Below, piece after piece: positions 9,131-16,030 of a DNA stretch of 29,656 nucleotides (the stretch's first letter is position 1; every line of letters starts with the position of its first letter). Under the pieces are notes generated by a model. It was given only the letters and a program-made list of their open reading frames with translations, made no database searches and was not told the DNA's origin. The DNA comes from Actinomycetes bacterium. Its GTDB lineage: Bacteria > Actinomycetota > Actinomycetes > Propionibacteriales > Propionibacteriaceae. The stretch covers positions 1-29,656 of the forward strand of contig JAEWOI010000012.1 of NCBI GenBank assembly GCA_023460935.1, read 5' to 3'. The position numbers and the translations under genes were made by a program.

Positions 9131-9144
9131 CCGGCGGCGCCGGC

Positions 9145-10242
9145 TCAGCGCGGCGGGACCGGGGTGCCGGTGCCCCCCACCGAACTGCCCAGAGCGGCCA
9201 CGTCCACGGCGAGGATGTCCTCGCCCAGCGGCTCGAGGCGGGTGATGGCCGCCGCCACCAGCGCAGCTGCCAGGTCGGAGGGCGCCTTCTTCTGGCCGAA
9301 GGAGTGCTGCTCGAACCCGCGGTAGACCGACTGCGGGACGAGGTGGCCGCCGGCGTCGAAGGAATAGGCGAGCAGGCAGGCGGCCACCTCGGCCAGTGCC
9401 TGCCGGTCGTCCGGGTCGGCTGCGGGCCCGGCCCACAGCTGCGGGAAGCGGCCCAGTACGTCCACCACCTCGTAGGCGGAGTACCAGACCAGCGGCCACT
9501 TGCCGCGTTTGAACGCGACCCCGTGCCCGAACATGTAGGGCCGCTCGTGCCCACGGCGGCGCCAGAACTCCAGCGCGGTGTGCAGCGCCGCGGCAAGCTC
9601 CGGCGGTCGCTGGTCGGCTGGCAGGTGGGAGAAGGCGCGCAGCGCCTCCAGAGTCACCTGCGGGCAGGCGTCCGAGCGCCGGCCCGGACCGCGGAAGCCG
9701 ACCACCGGGTCGGGCAGGCACTGCCAGGCCGGGCCCTGGCTGGTGGGGCCGAGCCGCGCCGCCATGAGCGCGACCGCCCGCTGCACCGCCGGCTCCGCGG
9801 CGTAGCCGGACCGCAGCAGTACCTCCGTGATCAGGTGGTGGTCGCACGGCAGGCTCAACCAAACGGGCGCGGCGCCGCCGGGGGCCCGCCCCAGGTAGAG
9901 GAAGCGGCCGGCTTCGTCCTGATGGGCCAGCATCGCCAGGTGGAGTTCGCCGATCTGCGGCACGTCGGCCGCCCCGACTCCCCGGTCGGCCAGCAGCACC
10001 AGCAGGTTCGGCAGGTAGTCAGGCTTGTCGTGACCACCCACCGGGTGCCACTCCGTCCACGGGTGCAGCCTGCCCACCAGGTCCACGGTGTCGGGATGGC
10101 CGACCACCTCGGCGTGCACCGCTGCCACCTCCGGGTCGGATGCAGCGCGTCCTTCGACGCCGGTGAGCACGACCCAGCGGGCACCCGGGTCGGACGCGCG
10201 CGCCAGGCGTTCGACCAGCCCGGCCGGCAGCAGGGCTTCCAC
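9145..10242 (-). CDS. Uncharacterised protein, predicted alpha/alpha-toroid (terpene-cyclase-like) fold
   Basis: A 365-residue protein with no signal peptide and no clear membrane segment. I do not recognise an enzymatic function. It has repeated helical segments of the kind seen in alpha/alpha-toroid proteins (squalene cyclase or prenyltransferase-like repeats): HHLITEVLLRSGYAAEPAVQ (about 138-157), PQVTLEALRAFSHLP, WPLVWYSAYEVVDVLGRFP, DRQALAEVAACLLAYSFDAG, and a final SDLAAALVAAAITRLEPLG. The catalytic DxDD of class II cyclases is not evident, so terpene cyclisation is unlikely. Many actinobacterial genomes carry such orphan toroid proteins annotated as hypothetical. It starts at a GTG 7 nt after a TACCGT hexamer, so the mRNA is probably leaderless. 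It is divergent from the methyltransferase gene (41 nt between start codons). Confidence 0.75.
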   Translation of the reverse strand: MEALLPAGLVERLARASDPGARWVVLTGVEGRAASDPEVAAVHAEVVGHPDTVDLVGRLHPWTEWHPVGGHDKPDYLPNLLVLLADRGVGAADVPQIGELHLAMLAHQDEAGRFLYLGRAPGGAAPVWLSLPCDHHLITEVLLRSGYAAEPAVQRAVALMAARLGPTSQGPAWQCLPDPVVGFRGPGRRSDACPQVTLEALRAFSHLPADQRPPELAAALHTALEFWRRRGHERPYMFGHGVAFKRGKWPLVWYSAYEVVDVLGRFPQLWAGPAADPDDRQALAEVAACLLAYSFDAGGHLVPQSVYRGFEQHSFGQKKAPSDLAAALVAAAITRLEPLGEDILAVDVAALGSSVGGTGTPVPPR

Positions 10243-10249
10243 GCCCCCA

Positions 10250-10255
10250 ACGGTA
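10250..10255 (-). promoter_or_regulatory. Putative -10 of the toroid-protein gene
   Basis: TACCGT on the minus strand, 7 nt before the GTG at 10242, which predicts leaderless transcription. It occupies the place where the -35 of the opposing methyltransferase promoter would sit. Confidence 0.5.
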
Positions 10256-10271
10256 GTCCGAGATGCGGCAC

Positions 10272-10277
10272 TAGGGT
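10272..10277 (+). promoter_or_regulatory. Putative -10 of the methyltransferase gene
   Basis: TAGGGT, 6 nt before the GTG at 10284. It faces away from the minus-strand TACCGT at 10250-10255, so two leaderless promoters share 41 bp. Confidence 0.5.
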
Positions 10278-10283
10278 GAGCCG

Positions 10284-11165
10284 GTGAGCGAGCAACCCGA
10301 CTACCTGCAGGTGAACCGCGCCAACTGGGACTCCCGAGCGCCGATCCATGCCGGCGCCTACGGGATCGACAGGCTCCTCGCCGACCCGTCGGCGATCTCC
10401 GACGTCGTGCGGTTCGACCGGCAGCGGCTGGGCGACCTCGCCGGCCTCGACGTGGTGCACCTGCAGTGCCACATCGGCACCGACACGCTCAGCCTCGCCC
10501 GGCTGGGTGGCCGGGTGACCGGGCTGGACCTCTCGCCGGCATCGCTCGCCGAGGCCCGCGCCCTGGCGGCCCGGGCCGGGGCGGACATCGACTACGTGGA
10601 GTCCGACGTGTACTCCGCGGTCGAGGTGCTCGGGGCGGCCCGCTTCGACCTCGTCTACACCGGGATCGGCGCGCTGGGCTGGCTGCCGAGCATCCGGCGC
10701 TGGGCCCGGACGGTGGCCGCGCTGCTGCGCCCGGGCGGCAGGCTGTTCATCCGCGAGGGTCACCCGGTCCTCTGGGCGTGCGTTGCCGTGACCATCGGGC
10801 CCGACCCGGTGGACCGTGCCCAGCAGCCGTGGATCTCCGGCGCCGGCCGGCTGACCCCGGCACTCGAACTGCCGTACTACGAGCAGGCCGAGCCCGTGGT
10901 GTGGCGGGACGAGCACACCTACGCCGGCGAGGACCTGGTGGGGTCGCCGCTCACGATGGAGTGGAACCACGGCCTGGCCGAGATAGTCACGGCCCTGCTC
11001 GACGCAGGCCTGCAGCTCACCTCCCTGACCGAGCACGACAGCGTGCCGTGGGAGGCCCTGCCCGGCCTGATGCTGTTCGACGCAGCCACGGGGGAGTACC
11101 GGCTCGCCGACCGCCCGTCCCGGCTGCCAGCGAGCTACACCCTGACCGCCCTCAAGCCGGCCTGA
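10284..11165 (+). CDS. Class I SAM-dependent methyltransferase
   Basis: A 293-residue soluble protein with a Rossmann-type methyltransferase core. Motif I is LDVVHLQCHIGTDTLSLARL (about 54-73; the usual GxGxG appears as CHIGTD), followed by RVTGLDLSPASLAEAR, whose aspartate would bind the SAM ribose. ESDVYSAVEVL and FDLVYTGIGALGWLP match motifs II-III, and LLRPGGRLFIREGHPVLWA matches the post-III segment. The C-terminal region (YYEQAEPVVWRDEHTYAGED, LTMEWNHGLAEIVTALLDAG) resembles a widespread bacterial subfamily annotated only as methyltransferase, so the substrate is unknown. The GTG start follows a TAGGGT hexamer by 6 nt. The gene is convergent with the ABC1 kinase gene (22 nt between). 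Confidence 0.88.
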   Translation: MSEQPDYLQVNRANWDSRAPIHAGAYGIDRLLADPSAISDVVRFDRQRLGDLAGLDVVHLQCHIGTDTLSLARLGGRVTGLDLSPASLAEARALAARAGADIDYVESDVYSAVEVLGAARFDLVYTGIGALGWLPSIRRWARTVAALLRPGGRLFIREGHPVLWACVAVTIGPDPVDRAQQPWISGAGRLTPALELPYYEQAEPVVWRDEHTYAGEDLVGSPLTMEWNHGLAEIVTALLDAGLQLTSLTEHDSVPWEALPGLMLFDAATGEYRLADRPSRLPASYTLTALKPA

Positions 11166-11187
11166 GCCGTAGGCAGCACACAGAGGG

Positions 11188-12519
11188 TCAGCCCGCGAAG
11201 CCGGGCAGCCAGTCGCGTAGGACCTTGGCGAAGTTGGCGCGCACGTCCAGCTGGGACAGCACGGCGATCCCGCCCATCCACACCCGGTAGATCAGGGTGT
11301 ACTCGGGCGGGATGTTCAGCCGTCTGGCGACCCCGTTCTCGCCGAGGTTGCCGTGCACCCGGGCGAACTGCCCCCGGGCCCATTCCCGGTTGAAGGCGAA
11401 CTCCTCGACCCTGGCTGGCTCGACGAAGGGCGAAAGGTAGTCCAGCACCTCCGCAGGCGACACGCCGGGCGCGACGAAGCCCTCCTCGGCCAGCCCGGCC
11501 AGCACCTGCTCGGCGCTGCCGTCCACAGCGTTCCGGATCAGCCTGCCCATGGCAGGGGGCAGCCCGTCGGGCAGCCGCGCCACCAGGCCGAAGTCGAGCA
11601 CGGCCAGCCGCCCGTCCGGGGTCACCAGGTAGTTGCCGGGGTGCGGGTCGCCGTGCAGGATGCCGGCAAGGGAGGGGCCGGCGAAGAGGAAGGTCACGTA
11701 GTCCAGCGCACTCCGGTTGCGTTCTGCTTCGGGACGCGTGGCCACCTGGGTCAGCTTGACCCCGTCCACCCAGTCGGACACCAGCACCCTGCGGGTGGCG
11801 AGGTGCACGTCGGGCACCACGAACCGGGGGTGGTCGCGCAGTGCCGTGGCCACCTGCTGCTGGGCTGCGCCCTCAAGGGTGTAGTCCACCTCCTCCGACA
11901 CCCGGGCGGCCAGCTCGCGGGTGAGGGCGACGACGTCGAGCCCGCCGGTCAGCGGGGAGACGGCCCCGGCGAGGCGCTGGATCTGACGCAGGTCGCTGGC
12001 CAGGGCCACGTCGGCGCCCGGGTACTGGATCTTGACCGCCACCTCCGTGCCGTCGGCGAGCCTTGCCCGGTGCACCTGCCCGATGGAGGCGGCAGCGGCC
12101 GGGCGCAGGTCCACCTCGGCGAACTGCCGGCGCCAGTCCGGGCCGAGCTCGGCGCGCAGCACCGCCTGGGCCCGGGAGGACGGCATCGGCGGCGCGGCGT
12201 CCTGCAGCCGGCGCAGCCGCTCCCTGAAGGGACCGGCCAGGTCCTCCGGCAGCATCGCCTCGAACAGGCTCAGTGCCTGGCCGAACTTCATCGCGCCACC
12301 CTTGAGCTCACCCAGGACGCTGAACAGCTGTTCTGCCGCCGCGTCGCGCAGCGCGGCGTCCACCTCGGCCGCTGGTGCACCCAGCAGCCGGCGCCCGACG
12401 CCGACCCCAGCACGGGCCGCGGCACCAAGGGGCAGGCTCAGCAGGCGCGCGCTCCGGCCGATGGTCGACTCCGGCAGTACCGGCCTGGCCGCCTCCGGCG
12501 GCTCGGTGTTCGCACTCAC
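11188..12519 (-). CDS. ABC1/AarF (UbiB-like) atypical kinase
   Basis: A member of the ABC1/ADCK/UbiB family of atypical protein-kinase-like ATPases, linked elsewhere to isoprenoid quinone metabolism. In actinobacteria the family gene lies near uvrD2 (Rv3197 in M. tuberculosis, from memory). The 443 residues show the family hallmarks: the KxGQ motif in GGAMKFGQALS (K78-Q81), the Ala-rich loop AAAASIGQVHRA (about 141-152) replacing the Gly-rich loop, the lysine in VAVKIQYPG (K163), the catalytic loop HGDPHPGN (289-296) and the metal-binding DFG (309-311). All key residues are intact, so ATP binding is expected. The GTG start lies 6 nt after CAGACT on the minus strand, so it may have its own leaderless promoter in addition to read-through from the upstream gene (21-nt gap). 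Confidence 0.92.
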   Translation of the reverse strand: MSANTEPPEAARPVLPESTIGRSARLLSLPLGAAARAGVGVGRRLLGAPAAEVDAALRDAAAEQLFSVLGELKGGAMKFGQALSLFEAMLPEDLAGPFRERLRRLQDAAPPMPSSRAQAVLRAELGPDWRRQFAEVDLRPAAAASIGQVHRARLADGTEVAVKIQYPGADVALASDLRQIQRLAGAVSPLTGGLDVVALTRELAARVSEEVDYTLEGAAQQQVATALRDHPRFVVPDVHLATRRVLVSDWVDGVKLTQVATRPEAERNRSALDYVTFLFAGPSLAGILHGDPHPGNYLVTPDGRLAVLDFGLVARLPDGLPPAMGRLIRNAVDGSAEQVLAGLAEEGFVAPGVSPAEVLDYLSPFVEPARVEEFAFNREWARGQFARVHGNLGENGVARRLNIPPEYTLIYRVWMGGIAVLSQLDVRANFAKVLRDWLPGFAG

Positions 12520-12525
12520 CCAGCC

Positions 12526-12531
12526 AGTCTG
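12526..12531 (-). promoter_or_regulatory. Putative -10 of the ABC1 kinase gene
   Basis: CAGACT, 6 nt before the kinase GTG start. The same string CAGACTGGCTG precedes the rpiB start at 25099 at the same distance, which supports it as a real promoter element, though it is a weak match to TAnnnT. Confidence 0.35.
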
Positions 12532-12540
12532 CCGCCGCGC

Positions 12541-13413
12541 TCAACCGATCGGCACCAGGCATCCGCAGCCCGGGTGTGCCGGCCACGTCCTGGCGTGCAG
12601 GCGGAAGTCGGCCAGCCCGAGCTCGAGCGAGCTCCCGCAGGTCTCGGCCGCCTGCCGGGCCAGCCAGGCCCGCAACTGGACGGCTGCGGTGTTGGCCGCC
12701 CAGCCCAGCAGCGCCGGGTCGGGTTCCACCGGTTCCCGGCAGAGCTGGGCCAGCAGGTGCGGCCAGGCCGGGTCCAGGTGGCAGCGGGAGAGGTCCTGGC
12801 AACGCACGCAGGGCGTCCTGCCGGGCAGCACCATCGGCCCGACGACCGCCCGGTCAGGTTCCAGCCGAACCACCAGGTGGGGCCGCCCGGCGGCCTGCAG
12901 AGCGTCGGTGAGGGTGCGGTCGGGTTCTGCGGTCGAGCCGGCCAGGACGACCAGGTCGGGGCCCGGTTCAGCGGTATTGCCGCCCCAGCGTGCGGCCAGG
13001 GCCACTGGTTCGGTGGTGGTCACGGCCAGCCCGGTGGCGGCGGCCGCTGCCGTCACGGCCCTGGCCAGCTGCCCGCGGCCCACGACGGCCACACCCGGCT
13101 GTGGCGGCGCCCCGGACGGGACCAGCAGGCCGGCGTGGCGCAGTCGCTCCACCAGCCAGTCGATCCAGGGCCGGCCGATCTCGGGCAGGAGCCGGGCCAG
13201 CTCGTCGGGCGAGTTGGGGTGGGCCAGCAGGGCCAGCGCGTCGGCCAGCTGAGCCGGCACACCGGAGAGCACCACTGCTGGCGGGTCCAGGCCCACCTGG
13301 AGCACGTCCGGGGAGCGCCAGACCGCGAGCGCGGGCGACCGGAGCCGGAGCCGGGACGCGGCTCTCGTAGCCGGTCCGGCGTCACTTCCGGCTGCGGGTT
13401 CCCTGGTGTCCAT
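12541..13413 (-). CDS. Orphan RRE/ThiF-like protein (TOMM cyclodehydratase partner-like)
   Basis: With the ATG at 13413 the protein has 290 residues; an upstream in-frame extension to 13551 looks non-coding and overlaps the spacer holding a terminator hairpin. Residues about 28-100 (AVWRSPDVLQVG, then VVLSGVPAQLADALALL, WIDWLVERLRHAGLL) resemble the winged-helix peptide-recognition domain (RRE, PqqD-like) found in proteins that bind RiPP leader peptides. Residues 106-200 form a reduced Rossmann/E1-like part (PGVAVVGRGQLARAVTAAAA) without the usual ThiF ATP-binding arginine finger or catalytic cysteine that I can see. A zinc tetrad follows: TPCVRC (C202, C205) and HPGCGC (C283, C285). This is the architecture of cyclodehydratase partner proteins, but no YcaO gene or RiPP precursor is in the window. 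Position upstream of the ABC1 kinase and downstream of DUF5679 matches a conserved actinobacterial gene order. The real function is unknown. Confidence 0.7.
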   Translation of the reverse strand: MDTREPAAGSDAGPATRAASRLRLRSPALAVWRSPDVLQVGLDPPAVVLSGVPAQLADALALLAHPNSPDELARLLPEIGRPWIDWLVERLRHAGLLVPSGAPPQPGVAVVGRGQLARAVTAAAAATGLAVTTTEPVALAARWGGNTAEPGPDLVVLAGSTAEPDRTLTDALQAAGRPHLVVRLEPDRAVVGPMVLPGRTPCVRCQDLSRCHLDPAWPHLLAQLCREPVEPDPALLGWAANTAAVQLRAWLARQAAETCGSSLELGLADFRLHARTWPAHPGCGCLVPIG

Positions 13414-13561
13414 CCCGGCAGGCTGAACCCGGCCGCGCCCGAAGGCAAGGCCGCCGGAGGAACTGGCAACACCGGGCCGAAACGGACAACACCGGCCGCC
13501 GGGCAGCTGCGCCCGGATCGCCGGCGAGGACAGGGCCCGCAACACCCCCAAGACAGCACAG

Positions 13562-13581
13562 CGCCGGCCCGAAGGCCGGCG
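13562..13581 (-). terminator. Hairpin terminator after the DUF5679 gene
   Basis: Perfect 8-bp stem CGCCGGCC/GGCCGGCG. On the minus-strand transcript the loop is UUCG closed by C-G, the exceptionally stable cUUCGg tetraloop. It begins 15 nt after the DUF5679 stop. There is no strong U-tract, as is common in high-GC actinobacteria. Confidence 0.65.
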
Positions 13582-13596
13582 TTGCGCAGCTCTGGG

Positions 13597-13758
13597 TCAG
13601 GCCTTGGGCAGGAACCTGGTGAGGTTGGTGCCGCACACGGGGCACTTGGCCTTGGCGATCCGGGTGCCCTTCTCGTTGACCACGACATCGCCGGTCGCGT
13701 CCCGGTGGTCCTTGCACTTGACGCAGTAGAACGAACCGCTGTAGGTGTCCTTGGCCAC
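13597..13758 (-). CDS. DUF5679 small zinc-ribbon protein
   Basis: A 53-residue protein starting at GTG (13758-13756) with a strong Shine-Dalgarno AGGAGG 6 nt upstream, which fixes the start. It has two CxxC pairs, YCVKC (C12, C15) and CPVCG (C39, C42), separated by a basic linker (EKGTRIAKAK), so it should bind one zinc ion. It ends NLTRFLPKA. The family is small, conserved across actinobacteria and of unknown function (a relative, Rv3196A, sits in the same neighbourhood in M. tuberculosis, from memory). It is followed by a UUCG hairpin and then the RRE/ThiF-like gene on the same strand; whether they are co-transcribed depends on read-through. Confidence 0.88.
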   Translation of the reverse strand: MAKDTYSGSFYCVKCKDHRDATGDVVVNEKGTRIAKAKCPVCGTNLTRFLPKA

Positions 13759-13817
13759 GTTCTTCCTCCTGTTGATCGGCTTCGCCCCTGATGGGGCTCG
13801 GCGGCGGGTTGCCGGTC

Positions 13818-13823
13818 AGTCTA
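13818..13823 (-). promoter_or_regulatory. Putative -10 of the DUF5679 gene
   Basis: TAGACT on the minus strand about 60 nt upstream of the GTG. Unlike most units here this predicts a leadered transcript of roughly 50 nt with a real Shine-Dalgarno. A small hairpin GCCCC-N4-GGGGC (13784-13797) lies in that leader. Confidence 0.4.
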
Positions 13824-13995
13824 TGCCCAGGTCCCAGCCTCTCGGCAGCCACCTGGCCCGGCGTGCGAGAGCCCCCAGGATCCCGGAGTTCCGCTTGCCT
13901 TCCCCTGCGAGCGGATCGGGGCACTGGGGGCCTCGCGGTAAGAAGCTAGTGCCCACCCCGTCCCGGGTCAACACGGGGCTGTCGGCGGCGTGTCG

Positions 13996-14001
13996 TACGG
14001 T
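13996..14001 (+). promoter_or_regulatory. Putative -10 of the YgjP-like metallopeptidase gene
   Basis: TACGGT, 6 nt before the ATG at 14008, predicting a leaderless message and supporting this ATG over the in-frame GTG at 13990. The rest of the 249-nt gap 13759-14007 shows no gene. Confidence 0.5.
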
Positions 14002-14007
14002 TTGGGC

Positions 14008-14568
14008 ATGGCCGCAGACACCGACCTGGAGGTGCGCCGTAGCGCGCGGCGCAAGCGCACGATGACCGTCTTCCGCGAGAGCGGGCGGCTGGTGGCGCTG
14101 GTGCCGGCCCGGCTGACGGCGGCGCAGGAGCGGGAGCTGCTGCCGCCGCTGGTGGCTCGGTTCCTCCGCAGGGAGGCCGCCCGCACCCTGCCCTCGCCGG
14201 AGGGCGAGCTGGCGGCAAGGGCCCGGCGGCTCTACGACAGCCACCTGGCGCCCCGGACCGGTGCACCGGCGCCGGCCTTCGGGATCCGGTGGGTCGACAA
14301 CCAGCACCGCCGGTGGGGCTCCTGCTCGGTGGACACCGGCCGGATCCGGCTGTCCTCCCGGCTGCGGTCGATGCCGTTGTGGGTGGCCGACTACGTGATC
14401 GTGCACGAACTGGCGCACCTGTTCGAACCGCACCACTCGGCCCGCTTCCACGACCTGGTGGCCGGCTATCCCGAGCGCGAGCGGGCACAGGCCTACCTGC
14501 AGGGCTACCAGCACGCCGTCGACGCCGGCGGGGGCGACTGGCTGCTCGACGACCCGGCCGGGGAGTAG
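14008..14568 (+). CDS. YgjP-like (M48/DUF45) zinc metallopeptidase
   Basis: A 186-residue soluble protein of the YgjP/DUF45 family, minigluzincin-like metallopeptidases related to SprT and M48. The N-terminus (EVRRSARRKRTMTVFRESG) is the family's beta-strand region, RWGSCS (102-107) is its signature, and the zinc site HELAH (133-137, within VIVHELAHLF) is intact, followed by HHSARFHDLV with candidate third ligands H143 or H148. It should be catalytically competent; no substrate is known for bacterial YgjP. Length is slightly under the ~230 common in the family, the C-terminal part being short. The gene is convergent with the DUF2342 gene, with only 5 nt between stop codons. Confidence 0.88.
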   Translation: MAADTDLEVRRSARRKRTMTVFRESGRLVALVPARLTAAQERELLPPLVARFLRREAARTLPSPEGELAARARRLYDSHLAPRTGAPAPAFGIRWVDNQHRRWGSCSVDTGRIRLSSRLRSMPLWVADYVIVHELAHLFEPHHSARFHDLVAGYPERERAQAYLQGYQHAVDAGGGDWLLDDPAGE

Positions 14569-14573
14569 GCGGT

Positions 14574-15917
14574 TCAGCCCCGGCCGTTCTCCTCGTTCAG
14601 CAGCCGGGCGAGTTCTGCGTCCAGGTCGTCCGGGGCAGCCGGAGCGGGCCCGTGCTGGGCGAAGCCGAGCGGGTCGTCCAGGTCGGCGGCGGTCGGCAGC
14701 AGGTCGGGGTGGTCCCAGGCCGCGTCCCTCGCCTCGCTGCCCCGCGTGGCGCGCGTGGCGGCCCACAGGTTGGCGGCGTCCCGGGTGCGCCGGGGCCGCA
14801 GTTCGAGCCCGACCAGGGACTTCAGCGCCGCCTCGGCCGGGCCGCCGGCGGCGCGGCGACGACGCAGCGTCTCGGTGAGCGCTGCGGCTGCGGGCATCCG
14901 CTGCCCGGCCACCTGCGCGACCACCTCGTCCACCCAGCCCTCGACCAGCGCCAGCAGGGTCTCCAGCCTTTGCAGCACCTCGCGCTGCTCTGTCGTGACC
15001 TGCGGGGCGAACAGCGAACCGGCGAGGGCGCTGCCGGCGTCCTCCAGTTCGCCGGCTGTCATGGCCGACCCCAGCTGGGTCTCGATGGCCTGCTCGAGGG
15101 CGTCACGGTCGATCGTGATGTCCCTTGCGTAGTGCTCCACCAGGGCCAGCAGCTGCGGGCCCAGCCAGCCGACGGCGCCGAACAGCCGCTGCCTGGCGGC
15201 CTCCCGGACGGCCAGGAACAGCAGGATGTCGCTCTCGTCCGCCTCCAGTCCCTCCGCGAAGGCGTCGATGTTGGTCGGCAGCAGCGCCACCCGCGGCTGC
15301 GCGGTGAGCGGCAGCCCGACGTCGCCTGCGCTGACCACGGCCCCCGCCAGGCCCCCGAGGGACTGCCCGACCTGGGCGGCGAACATGCCGGAGAGCGCCA
15401 TCCGCAGCATCGGCTCGGCAGCCTTCAGCTCGGTGGGCCCGTCCATCAGGCCGCGCAGGGCCAGCGACAACCGGCTCACCACGGGCCGCACCAGCTGCTG
15501 CCAGGTCGGGTAGGTGTGTTCGACCCAGTCGGCCCGGCTCCACGCCACGGCGAGTGAGTCCAGGCGGGGGAAGCCCACCTCCTCGTCCAGCCAGAGGTCG
15601 GCCAGGCCGACCGCGTCCCGGATGGCGGCTGCCTGCGCCGGCGTGGGCCGGGGATCGTCGCCGGCGGCAGCGGTGAGCCGGCGGACGACATCCTTGGTGA
15701 AGCCCCAGTTCATCCCGCTCTCGGGATCGGACTTGCCGAAGCTGGCCATCTGGGTGGTGAACGCGCTCATCATGCCCTGCATCCGGCCCATCAGCTGCTC
15801 GAGGTCCAGCCTGCCGTCCGGGCCGGGGGAGATGCCGAACTGCGCGAGGAACCGCAGCAGGGCCTCCTCCTCGCCGTCCGGGTCTGGACGCTGGTCAGGA
15901 TTGCCGGATCCGGTCAT
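14574..15917 (-). CDS. DUF2342 (zinc-dependent metalloprotease-like) protein
   Basis: A 447-residue actinobacterial protein of the DUF2342/COG5282 family (Rv3195-like), annotated in databases as zinc-dependent metalloprotease or F420-biosynthesis-associated protein. Its role is unproven. The ATG at 15917 is chosen because GAGGAG lies 5 nt upstream; an earlier TTG at 15956 lacks such a site. Family features: LADLWLDEEVGFP (about 105-117), AWSRADWVEHTYPTWQQLV (125-143), GQSLGGLAGAVVSAGDVGLP (184-203), LLPTNIDAFAEGLE and FLAVREAARQRLFGAVGWL (234-252). In the family the last segment usually reads REAAH, thought to include the zinc-binding helix; here the His is Arg (R242), so metal binding there is in doubt. 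The C-terminus is acidic. It is divergent from the Lon-like protease gene. Confidence 0.85.
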   Translation of the reverse strand: MTGSGNPDQRPDPDGEEEALLRFLAQFGISPGPDGRLDLEQLMGRMQGMMSAFTTQMASFGKSDPESGMNWGFTKDVVRRLTAAAGDDPRPTPAQAAAIRDAVGLADLWLDEEVGFPRLDSLAVAWSRADWVEHTYPTWQQLVRPVVSRLSLALRGLMDGPTELKAAEPMLRMALSGMFAAQVGQSLGGLAGAVVSAGDVGLPLTAQPRVALLPTNIDAFAEGLEADESDILLFLAVREAARQRLFGAVGWLGPQLLALVEHYARDITIDRDALEQAIETQLGSAMTAGELEDAGSALAGSLFAPQVTTEQREVLQRLETLLALVEGWVDEVVAQVAGQRMPAAAALTETLRRRRAAGGPAEAALKSLVGLELRPRRTRDAANLWAATRATRGSEARDAAWDHPDLLPTAADLDDPLGFAQHGPAPAAPDDLDAELARLLNEENGRG

Positions 15918-15987
15918 TTCGCTCCTCACACGGGCCGTGGGCCCATTGTCCAACACCCGCCAAGCCCGAATCCGCGACCGCTCGGGG

Positions 15988-15993
15988 TAGGGT
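15988..15993 (+). promoter_or_regulatory. Putative -10 upstream of the PDZ/Lon-like protease operon
   Basis: TAGGGT about 38 nt before the GTG at 16031, giving a short leader that would contain the purine-rich GGTGGGGA ribosome-binding region. It lies in the 113-nt divergent spacer 15918-16030. Confidence 0.4.
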
Positions 15994-16030
15994 CAGGGGT
16001 CGAGGCGAATGCCCGGCGAAAGGGTGGGGA

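Noticed and set aside
9131..9143. CCGGC-GGC-GCCGG palindrome between the uvrD2 and toroid-gene stops
   Set aside because: A 5-bp stem with a 3-nt loop is expected by chance in such GC-rich DNA.
12541..13413. A full RiPP (TOMM) biosynthetic cluster
   Set aside because: Only the RRE/E1-like protein is present. There is no YcaO, dehydrogenase, transporter or precursor peptide within the window.
13414..13551. 46-codon N-terminal extension of the RRE/ThiF-like protein
   Set aside because: It would run through the inter-gene spacer, its residues are Pro/Arg/Ser-rich, and homologous proteins start near the chosen ATG.
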